From: Halobacillus litoralis
GTDB taxonomy: Bacteria > Bacillota > Bacilli > Bacillales > Halobacillaceae
Assembly: GCF_004101865.1 (NCBI RefSeq)
Contig: NZ_CP026118.1
Coordinates: forward strand, 1,629,001 to 1,693,000
DNA length: 64,000 bases
Direction of reading: 5' to 3'
The translations under genes were made by a program, and so were the position numbers. Positions 25,295-34,071 of the stretch are shown piece after piece. The notes under the pieces were generated by a model that made no database searches, had not been told where the DNA came from, and saw only the letters and a program-made list of their open reading frames with translations. Each line of letters opens with the position of its first letter. Positions within the stretch are counted from its first letter, which is position 1.

Positions 25295-26334
25295 TCACTC
25301 ATCGCCCTTCGGTTCCGGTATAGTAGATAAATGAAAAATGGTGCACCGATTCCAGCAGTAAATACGCCAGCAGGAATATCAGATGGCAAAAAGGCGGTAC
25401 GAGCTATGATATCAGCGCCCATCACAATTAATGAGCCTATCAGAGCCGACCCGACTACCAAATTAGCAAACGAGTTATGCAGGATCAGCCGGGCGATATG
25501 GGGAGCGATCAATCCAACAAAAGCGATGCCGCCTGCAAAAGAAACAGCTGCGCCGGCTAATGCAACACTTAAAGCAAGTAGTAGAAAGCGGAAAAACTGT
25601 ACCCTGACGCCCATCCCGATTGCTACGTCATCACCTAACTGCTTAACATCCACAATCCCTGTAAAGAAGAGCGAAAGAAAAATAAAGATAAGGATGATAG
25701 GAAGAAGAATCGTCACTTCCTGCCAATTTGCTCCATATAAGCTACCGGTTAACCATAGATATACTTTAGAAGCAATTGCAGATTCGCTCGATACCATGAA
25801 CATTGTCACGATAGCATTGGTGAGTGCAGATATCCCAATTCCTATAAGAATCAATCTTATTGGTGTCACACCATTTTTCCAAGATAAAAGATAGATGATG
25901 ACTGTTGTAACTGCCGCCCCAATGATAGACGCAAGAGGAAGCCAAGTGACACTCCATTCACCCAGGAAAAATACGATAAAAATAACCGCACCTACGGAAG
26001 CCCCGCCTGTAACTCCTACAATGTCCGGAGAACCTAAAGGATTACGAATAATTCCTTGTAAGATCAATCCAGAAACTCCAAGACCGCCCCCTACGAGAAA
26101 GCCCATGACTACTCGGGGCATCCGGAGTTCATTAAGAATGAAAGCGTGATCACTCACACCGAGGATTTCCTTGATTACCTCACCGACTGGAATATAACTG
26201 CTCCCAGACGAAAGGCTGATGATAAAAACAGCACAGGTCACAAGTATTAAGGAAATCAAAATAAACAACGATCGTTTATGGAATTGCATCGAAAATTTAT
26301 CATCTTTATTTCTTATCGTGTAGAACTCACCCAT
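25291..26334 (-). CDS. FecCD-family siderophore ABC transporter permease (YfhA-like)
   Basis: The 347-residue protein has about ten membrane segments and the family signatures GLILQGIIRNPLGSPDIVGVTGGASVGAV and GGIAFVGLIAPHIARLI. It forms a heterodimer with the permease encoded just upstream, whose 3' end overlaps its start by 8 bp. Together they move a ferric siderophore through the membrane. The gene order (binding protein, permease, permease) matches B. subtilis yfiY-yfiZ-yfhA, a transporter for schizokinen/arthrobactin-type hydroxamates that uses a shared ATPase encoded elsewhere. No ATPase gene is present here either. Confidence 0.92.
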   Translation of the reverse strand: MGEFYTIRNKDDKFSMQFHKRSLFILISLILVTCAVFIISLSSGSSYIPVGEVIKEILGVSDHAFILNELRMPRVVMGFLVGGGLGVSGLILQGIIRNPLGSPDIVGVTGGASVGAVIFIVFFLGEWSVTWLPLASIIGAAVTTVIIYLLSWKNGVTPIRLILIGIGISALTNAIVTMFMVSSESAIASKVYLWLTGSLYGANWQEVTILLPIILIFIFLSLFFTGIVDVKQLGDDVAIGMGVRVQFFRFLLLALSVALAGAAVSFAGGIAFVGLIAPHIARLILHNSFANLVVGSALIGSLIVMGADIIARTAFLPSDIPAGVFTAGIGAPFFIYLLYRNRRAMSE

Positions 26335-27343
26335 TTTTCTTCACCCCTTTTCTAGCGATATAAATGAAAAATGGAGTTCCGAAAAGTGCTGTCATTACCC
26401 CTATCGGCATTTCTTGAGGTGCAATGACAAGTCGTGCTACTATATCAGCAAACAATAACAGAATAGCTCCGAATAACCCGCTTATCGGTAGAATCCATTG
26501 GTAATTCGGTCCGGTGATGCCTTTGACGATGTGAGGAACGACCAGGCCGATGAAACCTACTGAACCTGCGACAGCCACGGATCCTCCAGCCAAAAACACT
26601 ATATTGATTCCGATTACCAGTTTCACCAAACCGGTGTTTTGACCAAGGTTCTTAGCAACATCATCACCGGACATAAGGATGTTCAAAGGCTTTCCAATCA
26701 ATAACGAGAGGATAATTGCTCCTGAGATAAATGGAAGAACAGGTAAAAGGAGATCTAATTCTCGACCTGCTACAGATCCTGCCAGCCAAAATAACACGCT
26801 TTGCATACGTTGTTCATCCAAAACAAGCATCCCTTGAGTGAATGAAACGAAAAGTGCACTGATTGCAGCACCTGCCAGGACAATGCGTATAGGGGACAAT
26901 CCATCCTCCCCCATTGAACCTAGCAGATATACGATTGTTCCTGCCACTCCCGCTCCAATGAAACCAATCCACATGTAACCGCTTAAAGATTCTACAGAAA
27001 AGAATGTCGCTGAAGCTACAATGAAGAAGAGGGCACCTGCATTGACTCCGAATATGTCAGGTGCTGCTAAAGGGTTTCGCGTCAATGCTTGCATTAGAGC
27101 CCCCGCAATAGACAAACTTGCACCAATGGTAATAGCGATTACTGTTCGAGTTAAGCGCGAAGTACGAATAATGACCTGATTCGTACTGGAAGGATCATAA
27201 TGAAAGAAGGCGTCCCAAACCTCAGAGAGAGATATAGAGGTCTTTCCTACAGCTATGCTGAAAAAAGAAGCTGCTATAAATAGAAGCAAAAGGACCAGTA
27301 AGGTCGTCCATCTTATATGTCGATTGTTCATAAATTTGCTCAT
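26327..27343 (-). CDS. FecCD-family siderophore ABC transporter permease (YfiZ-like)
   Basis: A 338-residue membrane protein with GALMQALTRNPLAAPDIFGVNAGALF and GSVGFIGLVVPHIVKGI, the FecCD cytoplasmic coupling and family motifs, and about ten hydrophobic segments. The ATG at 27343 lies behind GGGGAGAAAC; the frame also opens at a TTG at 27358 that sits on that site. A perfect 15-bp hairpin (27363-27394) lies between the binding-protein stop and this start, so the permeases are probably made in smaller amounts than the binding protein. Function: half of the ferric siderophore channel. Confidence 0.92.
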   Translation of the reverse strand: MSKFMNNRHIRWTTLLVLLLLFIAASFFSIAVGKTSISLSEVWDAFFHYDPSSTNQVIIRTSRLTRTVIAITIGASLSIAGALMQALTRNPLAAPDIFGVNAGALFFIVASATFFSVESLSGYMWIGFIGAGVAGTIVYLLGSMGEDGLSPIRIVLAGAAISALFVSFTQGMLVLDEQRMQSVLFWLAGSVAGRELDLLLPVLPFISGAIILSLLIGKPLNILMSGDDVAKNLGQNTGLVKLVIGINIVFLAGGSVAVAGSVGFIGLVVPHIVKGITGPNYQWILPISGLFGAILLLFADIVARLVIAPQEMPIGVMTALFGTPFFIYIARKGVKKNG

Positions 27344-27362
27344 TATGTTTCTCCCCAAAGAA

Positions 27363-27394
27363 ACAAAGATAGGAGGGCCCCCTCCTATCTTTGT
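27363..27394 (-). terminator. Perfect 15-bp hairpin between binding protein and permease genes
   Basis: ACAAAGATAGGAGGG pairs perfectly with CCCTCCTATCTTTGT around a 2-base centre; the following TTTC run is weak. I read it as a partial terminator or 3' mRNA-stabilising stem that lets the binding protein be made in excess. Confidence 0.8.
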
Positions 27395-27397
27395 GAT

Positions 27398-28393
27398 TTA
27401 TTTCTCTAATTCAAACCGGTCATACAAGTCATCAAGCATTAAGTTAGCTGCTCGAATACCACCGGCCATGTTCCATGTAACTTCATCCACCGTGTGTACC
27501 TCATCATTTTTCACGGCGTCCAGGTTCTTCCATAGTGGATGATTCGTCCATCCCTCAAAATTATTTTTAATAGCTGGATCGTCACTCATGAAAATATAAA
27601 AGACATCAGCATTCATCTCAGTGATGCTTTCTTTATCCGTTAATTTCATACCCCACTCATCCGATTGTTGGTTTTCTGGTCTAGTGAATCCTGCCTCTCT
27701 AAGAATGGATCCAGCAAAACTATCAAAATAGATACGCGCATGGTCACTGCGGAAATTAAGCACGGAAACGTTAAGCGGCCATTCATCGCCTAGTTTCTCG
27801 GAAGCTTTTGTATTAAAGTCTTCGATACGCTTATCCCAATCGTTCAGGATTTCATCTGCTTTATCTGCTTTATTCAATGTTTCGCCCATTAAATTTACCG
27901 TTTCTTTAAATTCATAGACTTGATCAATAGCAACAGTAGGAGCTATTTTTTTTAGTTTTTCATAAATTTCTTCATGACGAAGTTTTGATGCAAAAATGAC
28001 ATCAGGTTCAAGCGCTGCAATTTCTTCCAGATTCGGTTGAGTTTCTTCCCCTACCAACTTAGTTCCTTCAAGGTCATCACGAAGGTACTTATAAATCGGC
28101 TTCTCTACCCATGATTCAACGATTCCTACAGGGTCCACATCAAATGCAGTCGCTGTATCCGTTGCTCCTTGATAAAGAGTCACCACTTTTTCTGGAGTTC
28201 CCTCGATCGTTGTCGTTCCCATTGCATGTTCAATTTCCCTTGTATCCGAATCTTCATTGGAAGAATCATTTCCTCCCTCTGCCGAATCACCTTCTGAAGA
28301 AGCTCCTTCAGATCCGCAAGCTGAAAGAAGTGTTGCCATAAATAAAACAAATATTAGAAGTGCCCATTTTTTATGTAATCGGGTACTCAGCAT
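27398..28393 (-). CDS. Iron-siderophore ABC transporter substrate-binding lipoprotein (YfiY-like)
   Basis: A 331-residue exported lipoprotein: a signal sequence rich in Leu/Phe ends in the lipobox LLSAC near residue 26, followed by a low-complexity acidic Gly/Ser/Glu linker. The class III periplasmic-binding fold follows (HAMGTTTIEGTPEKVVTLYQGATDTA; QPNLEEIAALEPDVIFASKLRHEEIYEKL). It captures the ferric siderophore outside the membrane. The ATG at 28393 lies behind GGGAGGG; the frame opens earlier but that part overlaps the promoter. Two Fur boxes lie directly upstream, so the gene is almost certainly iron-repressed. Confidence 0.92.
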   Translation of the reverse strand: MLSTRLHKKWALLIFVLFMATLLSACGSEGASSEGDSAEGGNDSSNEDSDTREIEHAMGTTTIEGTPEKVVTLYQGATDTATAFDVDPVGIVESWVEKPIYKYLRDDLEGTKLVGEETQPNLEEIAALEPDVIFASKLRHEEIYEKLKKIAPTVAIDQVYEFKETVNLMGETLNKADKADEILNDWDKRIEDFNTKASEKLGDEWPLNVSVLNFRSDHARIYFDSFAGSILREAGFTRPENQQSDEWGMKLTDKESITEMNADVFYIFMSDDPAIKNNFEGWTNHPLWKNLDAVKNDEVHTVDEVTWNMAGGIRAANLMLDDLYDRFELEK

Positions 28394-28407
28394 ATGTATC
28401 CCTCCCG

Positions 28408-28468
28408 TTTGATATTGAGAATCATTTTCATCTGTCACTATATTATTGCAAATGATTCTCAATGTCAA
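28408..28468 (-). promoter_or_regulatory. Sigma-A promoter with two Fur boxes
   Basis: On the minus strand TTGACA (28463-28468), a 17-bp spacer and TAATAT (28440-28445). One Fur-like element (TGACATTGAGAATCATTTGCA, 28447-28467) fills the spacer, and a second (TGATATTGAGAATCATTTTCA, read on plus, 28410-28430) lies downstream in inverted orientation. Both fit overlapping 7-1-7 TGATAATnATTATCA units with one to three mismatches each. Confidence 0.9.
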
Positions 28469-28640
28469 TACTATACAAGGGACTTTTCTATCAATTCTCT
28501 AAGGGGAAATTTCCCAATAAAATATATGACCGTACTCCCTATTGAAAATGATGGTAAACCTTTTTCCATTATTTAAGAAATGGAATGTAGCAGTTATGAA
28601 TAAGATTTAGAAGTAATGTTACAAAATCAGGAGGTAAGCT

Positions 28641-29465
28641 ATGAAAAAGAATGCAGCTTATATTGAGGTAGAACCAGGCATTGAATTATTTGTTCAAGAT
28701 ATCGGCACTGGAGATCCGATTGTATTGATCCCAGGTTTTACGTTTACGACAGAAGTCTTTTCCGAGCAAGTCCGTCATTTTTCAAAAACTCACCGTACGA
28801 TTGTGATGGATCCCAGAAGCCATGGCCGATCTACCATAACGGTCCAAGGAAATGACTATGTCACACACGGGACCGATTTACAAAAGGTTCTGAAGGCATT
28901 AAAAATCAAAAATGCTACGCTCATCGGCTGGTCTTTTGGGTGTTTAACTGTTTGGGAATACATTCGCCAATTTGGAACAGATGATATCAAGTCCCTTGTA
29001 TTAATTGATATGCCTCCAAAATCTTTATCCCTTCAACAGGGTCAGGATTGGGTAGAAGGACCACTCGATGACATGGCTGCAGCCTATACGAACTACCTTC
29101 ATCATCCACAGGGACAACGGGAATTCATTTCGGCTTATGCGACTGGAGTCATGGTCCAGCGTGAACTGAAAGAAGAGGAATTGGCATGGATTGTGGAGCA
29201 ATCACTGAAAACACCGTACTATATAGCTGCCAACTTATTTTCAGCAGGATTATTCTCAGATTATCGTGAAGAGGCAGCTAAAGGCAGCGAATCCATACCG
29301 ACTATGTTCATAGTTGCTGAACATTGGGCAGAAACTGCAGTCCCCTACCTAAGCAAGCTGACTCCAAACGCCGCAGTGAAGACCCTGGGCGGTCACCTCA
29401 TGTTTTGGGAGCATAGTGATAAGTTTAATGAGATCGTTGAAGGGTTTTTGCAAGGAAATAAGTGA
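28641..29465 (+). CDS. Alpha/beta hydrolase
   Basis: A 274-residue cytosolic alpha/beta-hydrolase: oxyanion stretch VLIPGFTFTTEVF, nucleophile elbow GWSFG near residue 96, MDPRSHGRS after strand 4, and the catalytic His in GGHLMFWEHSD near the C-terminus. It is the only plus-strand gene in the iron block, transcribed away from the Fur-controlled transporter operon, behind AGGAGGT. A role as an esterase acting on imported siderophore is possible but not shown. A GAAAATGATGG fragment at 28543-28553 resembles half a Fur box. The substrate is unknown. Confidence 0.88.
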   Translation: MKKNAAYIEVEPGIELFVQDIGTGDPIVLIPGFTFTTEVFSEQVRHFSKTHRTIVMDPRSHGRSTITVQGNDYVTHGTDLQKVLKALKIKNATLIGWSFGCLTVWEYIRQFGTDDIKSLVLIDMPPKSLSLQQGQDWVEGPLDDMAAAYTNYLHHPQGQREFISAYATGVMVQRELKEEELAWIVEQSLKTPYYIAANLFSAGLFSDYREEAAKGSESIPTMFIVAEHWAETAVPYLSKLTPNAAVKTLGGHLMFWEHSDKFNEIVEGFLQGNK

Positions 29466-29518
29466 AATCGCTTTTTCTTTATCCTGCATATGTCTGTCAT
29501 AAATTCGAACAACACACC

Positions 29519-29555
29519 AAAAGACTACCCTTTAAAGAAAGTGGTAGTCTTTTTC
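29519..29555 (+). terminator. Intrinsic terminator after the hydrolase gene
   Basis: AAAAGACTACC/GGTAGTCTTTTT arms with a 13-base loop and T-tail on plus. The arms resemble those of two other hairpins at 42416 and 46211. Confidence 0.87.
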
Positions 29556-29630
29556 TATGGAAAAGGTATTTTAGATTAGTCGGACGGTGTTTTAACCAAT
29601 TTGACTAAGATTGGCACCTGCACATTGCTT

Positions 29631-30665
29631 TTAAATCTTTGCCATTCGCTTTTCTTTCAGCTTTTTATTGTATTCATCCATACGTTCATTATGGGAAGAG
29701 ACCATAGCGCTTGCCGTTGCATCCGGATCAATGAACTGCTTAGCCTGGTTAACAGCATTCGCTGCATCTTGGAATGCACCTGCAATTAAATGAAGCTTTC
29801 CTTCGTGATGGAGAATATCCCCTGCTGCATAAAGACCAGGAACTGAAGAAGCACTTTGCACATTTCCCTTAATAAAGAAATTATCTACACGCTCTAAGTC
29901 TATGGGACTTTCATTCAATAAAGAAGCGTCACGGTTAAACCCATGGCTGATAATCACTTCATCCACTTTCACCTGTTTGATTCCGTCGCGGGGATGTTCT
30001 AGCACCACTTCCTCAATCATTTCTCCACCCTTGTCTGCTGTTAAGGATTGGATGGAAGACTGCTCATGAAGGTCCACACCTTGTTCGATCAACAGTTCAA
30101 TACTCGCTTCATGCCCCTTCAATTCTTCCTTGCGATACACTAAGTCCACGTGTGCGGCAAGCGGGGCAAGCTCATTCGCCCAGTCCACCGCAGAATGGCT
30201 CCCCCCAGAAATTAAGACTCGCTTTCCAACAAACCGCTGAAAGGAGGGGACGGTATAATGCAGGTTGCTGACTTCGAACTTCTCAGCACCTTGTATTTTA
30301 AGCCTAACCGGTTCAATGATTCCGCCCCCAACAGCAACGATGACCGCTTTTGACCAATGCTCTTGACCAGAATCCGTTTGCAGTCTGAACTCTCCGTCCA
30401 CTTTTTCGATCGACGATACTTTCTCACCAAGAACAAGATCCGGTTCGAACGTCGTTCCTTGCTCGATCAGCTGATCTATTAACTGCTGACCAGGAAGCGG
30501 CGGCAAACCACCCACATCCCACACAATTTTTTCAGGATATACATGCACTTTTCCACCAAGAAAGGGATGATTCTCAATGATTTTTGTTTTCATTTTTCGT
30601 AACCCACTGTAAAAGGCTGAGAAAAGACCTGCTGGCCCTCCGCCTATAATTATCACGTCATGCAT
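29631..30665 (-). CDS. Ferredoxin/flavodoxin-NADP+ reductase, thioredoxin-reductase type (YcgT/YumC-like)
   Basis: A 344-residue FAD enzyme with the dinucleotide motifs IIIGGGPAGLFSAFYSG at the N-terminus and VLISGGSHSAVDWANEL in the NADP domain, plus the FAD-binding GLYAAGDI near residue 280. There is no CxxC, which separates it from thioredoxin reductase and matches the YumC/YcgT group of ferredoxin-NADP reductases. A helical C-terminal extension (NERMDEYNKKLKEKRMAKI) is also typical. The Fur-boxed promoter upstream suggests the iron-repressed YcgT type; it may supply electrons for reductive iron release from siderophores, for example to the FhuF-like protein. Confidence 0.9.
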   Translation of the reverse strand: MHDVIIIGGGPAGLFSAFYSGLRKMKTKIIENHPFLGGKVHVYPEKIVWDVGGLPPLPGQQLIDQLIEQGTTFEPDLVLGEKVSSIEKVDGEFRLQTDSGQEHWSKAVIVAVGGGIIEPVRLKIQGAEKFEVSNLHYTVPSFQRFVGKRVLISGGSHSAVDWANELAPLAAHVDLVYRKEELKGHEASIELLIEQGVDLHEQSSIQSLTADKGGEMIEEVVLEHPRDGIKQVKVDEVIISHGFNRDASLLNESPIDLERVDNFFIKGNVQSASSVPGLYAAGDILHHEGKLHLIAGAFQDAANAVNQAKQFIDPDATASAMVSSHNERMDEYNKKLKEKRMAKI

Positions 30666-30697
30666 ATGTTCCCGCTCCCTTTTAAGTTGTTACTTTT

Positions 30698-30726
30698 ATC
30701 ATAATGATATTGATAATCATTTTCAA
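30698..30726 (-). promoter_or_regulatory. Sigma-A promoter with Fur box for the flavin reductase
   Basis: On minus: TTGAAA (30721-30726), a 17-bp spacer and TATGAT (30698-30703). The spacer is largely a Fur box; on plus, TGATATTGATAATCATTTTCA (30705-30725) contains TGATAATcATTTTCA with one mismatch to the 7-1-7 consensus. Confidence 0.9.
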
Positions 30727-30864
30727 GTAAGGGATCGATAGAATGTATTTTCATCCAACTTTATAAGCTCCTTAAATTTCCTGCATCCATTCATGAATTA
30801 GTTAAATAGAATCCTCACCAATGACTTATTTATTCTAAGAGCGTGAAAATACTTTGTGTAGATA

Positions 30865-30927
30865 AAAAAATAAGGAAAACCTTTTTCTTATTGATTGCTG
30901 CCAAATCATAAGAATAAAGGTCTTCCC
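30865..30927 (-). terminator. Intrinsic terminator after the cyclase gene
   Basis: Long imperfect stem (GGAAgACCTTTaTTCTTAT against ATAAGAAaAAGGTttTCC) followed by TTATTTTTTT on minus. Confidence 0.75.
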
Positions 30928-30944
30928 ATATACAACCACCCATA

Positions 30945-32846
30945 TTATATAACATTGCTTAAAAACTTCTGCTTGTAATGACTTAATGTGAGAAGCGGCC
31001 AAATATAACGATAGCTGTGATAGTGAATATAAAATGCTCCTCCCATCCCCTGCCCTTTCGGATAGTCGCTGGTCCAGTCACGGTTATTTCCTTCTTCGAT
31101 TAGAAATTGGATTCCATTTTCGATTGCCGTAGTAGTTGTCGGTGAAGCTGCAATGAGAGCATCTACGGCCCATGCGGTATGAGTCAGGGTACTAGAATTT
31201 AATGGCACATAGCTCTTCTTTGTATCACTTTTACAAGATTCTCCCCACCCACCATCTTCGTTTTGAATTTCCTTAAGCCACTGGACAGCTTTGCGGACCA
31301 TCGGTGTTTCCCTATTAGACCCGCATGCCATTAAACCTGTTACGGCAGCCCATGTCCCATAAATATAGCAGATCCCCCAGCGCCCATACCATGAGCCATT
31401 TTGTTTTTGATCCTTCCTCAGCCAGTCAACCCCTCTTTTTATCACGGAATGACTTTGATTTAAGTTCGTAAAATTCCCCAAGAATTCAAGTGTCCTACCT
31501 GTTAAATCAGCAGTTGACGGGTCAAGCAGTAAGAATTTCGCCCCTTGGACGGGCAGCAGGTTTAAGATATTCTTATCAACATTTCTCTCAAAGGATGGCC
31601 AGCCGCCGTCATTGTTCTGCATCGCTATTCCCCACTGGGTACCTCGCTCCCAGACTTGATGTAAATCCGGTTGCGAAGCGATATTCCTCCTAACTGCCCG
31701 TAAACTTGCCGTAGTGTCATCAACGTCAGGATGTATTGTATTCAGATTGGAAAATCCCCACCCTCCAGGCCTCGTGTAGGTGTTGTGGACGACCCAATCC
31801 CCATACTTATACTGCTGCCTGGAAAATAAATAACGATTTGCCTTTTGAATGACCTCAGCATTCTCGGTGATACCTGCTTCTTGAAGTGCATAACTGATCA
31901 GGGAAGTGTTCCATACGTCTGCGGTTGTGTACTGCATATGGATTTTGCCGTCTATGAAAGTCGCCATCGACTTCAAACCATTGACAGCATTTGTGATTCG
32001 CTTGTCTTTTTTAGAAAAACCCAGTGATAAAAGGGCATAAATCATCAAGAAAGTAGCACTGAAATAATTAAGGAGGGTACCATCCGGTTCGACGCGCTTC
32101 AGCATATACTGTTTTGCTTGTTCTGCAGCGATTTCCTCGAGGTGGCTGAGTGTATGAAATTTGGATTGGAGTGAATTAGTTAACGAAGATAAGTAATTTC
32201 GCCATTCGATTGTACGCATCTGTTCCCAATAGAGCTCATGACCAGACAGATCACGTTGCGCATAAAGATGAGACAAATCAGGGGTTTGGGAGGTCGTTAA
32301 TCGGTATTTTTTATGAGCCAGCAGCATAATCGGTACAATGTTGGCTCTGCCAAACACCGAAATATCATAAATATTGAGTGGGGAATAAACCGGAAGTAAA
32401 ATTGCTTCTAGTGGAATCGGAAAAAAATTCGGCCAAGCCTCTTGCCCGGTTAATGCGAGCATGATCTTGGTAAACATTCCAGCCTTGTTCAACCCTCCTT
32501 GTTTAAGGATGAATTGTTTTGCTTTTAACATGTTGGGGGCATCACTGTGGACAAAGCCCGAGTATAAGAGACCGTAATAAGCTTCGATCGTAGCCGATAA
32601 ATTCCCTTGATCTTCATCATAAAAAACTTTCCACGCCCCGTTTTTCTCCTGTTTGCTGATGATTCTTTCAACCAGTGCCTGAACCAACTTCTCCTCATGA
32701 ATCTCCAATGAACGTAATAAAATGATCATATAGGCATCGGTCGAAACCCCAGTTTCAAACGAATAATCCCAGGATCCATCAGGAGATTGATCCTTTTTCA
32801 AAATATTTGTAAGGCGTTCCATTTCAGATGCCACAAATCGATTCAT
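30945..32846 (-). CDS. sqhC: Squalene-hopene cyclase family protein, probable sporulenol synthase
   Basis: A 633-residue class II terpene cyclase. The acid motif D374-V-D376-D377 (HPDVDDTTAS) protonates the substrate. Several QW repeats are visible, for example QSPDGSWDY, QNNDGGWPSF, QKQNGSWYGRWG and QNEDGGWGES. Length and blocks fit the Bacillus SqhC type that cyclises tetraprenyl-beta-curcumene to sporulenol in spores, rather than hopene formation, but the two cannot be separated by eye. ATG 32846 has GGAGGGG nine bases ahead; a GTG at 32855 lies on top of that site. It is divergent from the YppC-like gene, and a terminator follows. Confidence 0.88.
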   Translation of the reverse strand: MNRFVASEMERLTNILKKDQSPDGSWDYSFETGVSTDAYMIILLRSLEIHEEKLVQALVERIISKQEKNGAWKVFYDEDQGNLSATIEAYYGLLYSGFVHSDAPNMLKAKQFILKQGGLNKAGMFTKIMLALTGQEAWPNFFPIPLEAILLPVYSPLNIYDISVFGRANIVPIMLLAHKKYRLTTSQTPDLSHLYAQRDLSGHELYWEQMRTIEWRNYLSSLTNSLQSKFHTLSHLEEIAAEQAKQYMLKRVEPDGTLLNYFSATFLMIYALLSLGFSKKDKRITNAVNGLKSMATFIDGKIHMQYTTADVWNTSLISYALQEAGITENAEVIQKANRYLFSRQQYKYGDWVVHNTYTRPGGWGFSNLNTIHPDVDDTTASLRAVRRNIASQPDLHQVWERGTQWGIAMQNNDGGWPSFERNVDKNILNLLPVQGAKFLLLDPSTADLTGRTLEFLGNFTNLNQSHSVIKRGVDWLRKDQKQNGSWYGRWGICYIYGTWAAVTGLMACGSNRETPMVRKAVQWLKEIQNEDGGWGESCKSDTKKSYVPLNSSTLTHTAWAVDALIAASPTTTTAIENGIQFLIEEGNNRDWTSDYPKGQGMGGAFYIHYHSYRYIWPLLTLSHYKQKFLSNVI

Positions 32847-32958
32847 ACTACCCACCCCTCCTGGAAAACGTACTACCTATACTTATTCACAGGTGAAAAC
32901 AGACATTCCCTGAGAGGAGTGATCACTTCTGCTGAAGGCTAGAGAAACACTTCATACC

Positions 32959-34071
32959 TTGGAAAAATTAAAAAAACAGCTGCAAAAGAAATACAAAACA
33001 ACGGATGTTCAAACTGCTGATCCACTACCTTCAAAGGACCAGCAGCTGATTGCTTCGATTCGTGACAAAACAAAGAAGCTTAATATTAATAATGTGACCC
33101 GCACTAAGGCTTATTTAGACTTCTATTTACGGCATCCAGAAATCGAATGGGCATTTCTTGGACACATGGTATCACGGAATGGCGGCTGGAATATGACTGA
33201 TTTGAAAGGGGAATTTCTAGCAAAGCTATTAACTGAAAAAGAACAAATGCAGTTCTTTTCATTTTTAGAACGAGGAAACTGGCTGATTTTCCAGGATATT
33301 TACCCACAGTTCCTCCTCTATGAAGAGAGTTTGACAAGGCAGCAGCCACACTTCAGCCTTCTTCCGCATCTAAACGTATCAACATTCATGGAAGTGGTTT
33401 GGCCAGAGTTTTGGAAAAATGAAAACCGAACCACCCTAGCGCTTGCGATGATCATCAATGAACAGAGTTACTTGGAAAAACGGGTCATCCAGCACCCCGA
33501 GTACCAAAATACGGTCCTTAATACAATAATGTTCAAGTTACAGGACCTGCTGAACATGAGCCACATCATCTTCCCCTACCACCAGAAACCCAATGCAATA
33601 AACTCACTGGTCGGGCGCACCTTGAACCAATTCTCTTCCCTGCCAAGACGAATCGGATTGGGGAAGCAGCTATACGCTATACTATTTTCCGATCCAAATC
33701 GCCTGAAACGTATAATGAACTGGGCTGTGGCCACTCCTCATACAGGATCCCGTAAAGATTACTGGCCACACATCTTTAATAATGTAAAAGAAACATTACC
33801 AGGACAATTGTATATCCCCCAAACAAAAAATTGCATGCTGCAAAAAGGCTCACAACACATTTACAGTCCAAGGCTTGAATATGCTTGGAAAAATAGTAAC
33901 CACGCGAAAGCTGAAGCGGGGGACTGGTTTACGAGTTGGTCCGCTATCGATTATTTAGAGCCGATCACCGAAAATATTAATGGAGAGATTAAACATGACT
34001 ATTGTGAAACCATCGAAAAACTCGAATGGACTGTCTTCACCAAAAATGTCTTATTTCAACGCCAACAGTAA
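32959..34071 (+). CDS. DUF2515 (YppC-like) protein
   Basis: A 370-residue soluble protein recognised as DUF2515 by NVTRTKAYLDFYLRHPEIEWAFLGHMVSRNGGWNMTDLKG and the later WPEFWKNENRTTLALAMIINEQSYLE. Function is unknown. No ATG is available: the first ATG-like start is the TTG at 32959 with a weak upstream site. A CTG at 32929 stands 9 bases behind a good GAGGAG and is in frame, so initiation at CTG or TTG must be considered. The gene is divergent from sqhC with about 110 bp between them and its 3' end overlaps the next gene by 77 bp. Confidence 0.85.
   Translation: MEKLKKQLQKKYKTTDVQTADPLPSKDQQLIASIRDKTKKLNINNVTRTKAYLDFYLRHPEIEWAFLGHMVSRNGGWNMTDLKGEFLAKLLTEKEQMQFFSFLERGNWLIFQDIYPQFLLYEESLTRQQPHFSLLPHLNVSTFMEVVWPEFWKNENRTTLALAMIINEQSYLEKRVIQHPEYQNTVLNTIMFKLQDLLNMSHIIFPYHQKPNAINSLVGRTLNQFSSLPRRIGLGKQLYAILFSDPNRLKRIMNWAVATPHTGSRKDYWPHIFNNVKETLPGQLYIPQTKNCMLQKGSQHIYSPRLEYAWKNSNHAKAEAGDWFTSWSAIDYLEPITENINGEIKHDYCETIEKLEWTVFTKNVLFQRQQ

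Noticed and set aside
25331..25894. 187-residue plus-strand frame
   Set aside because: Antisense to a clear FecCD permease; low-complexity composition typical of a shadow.
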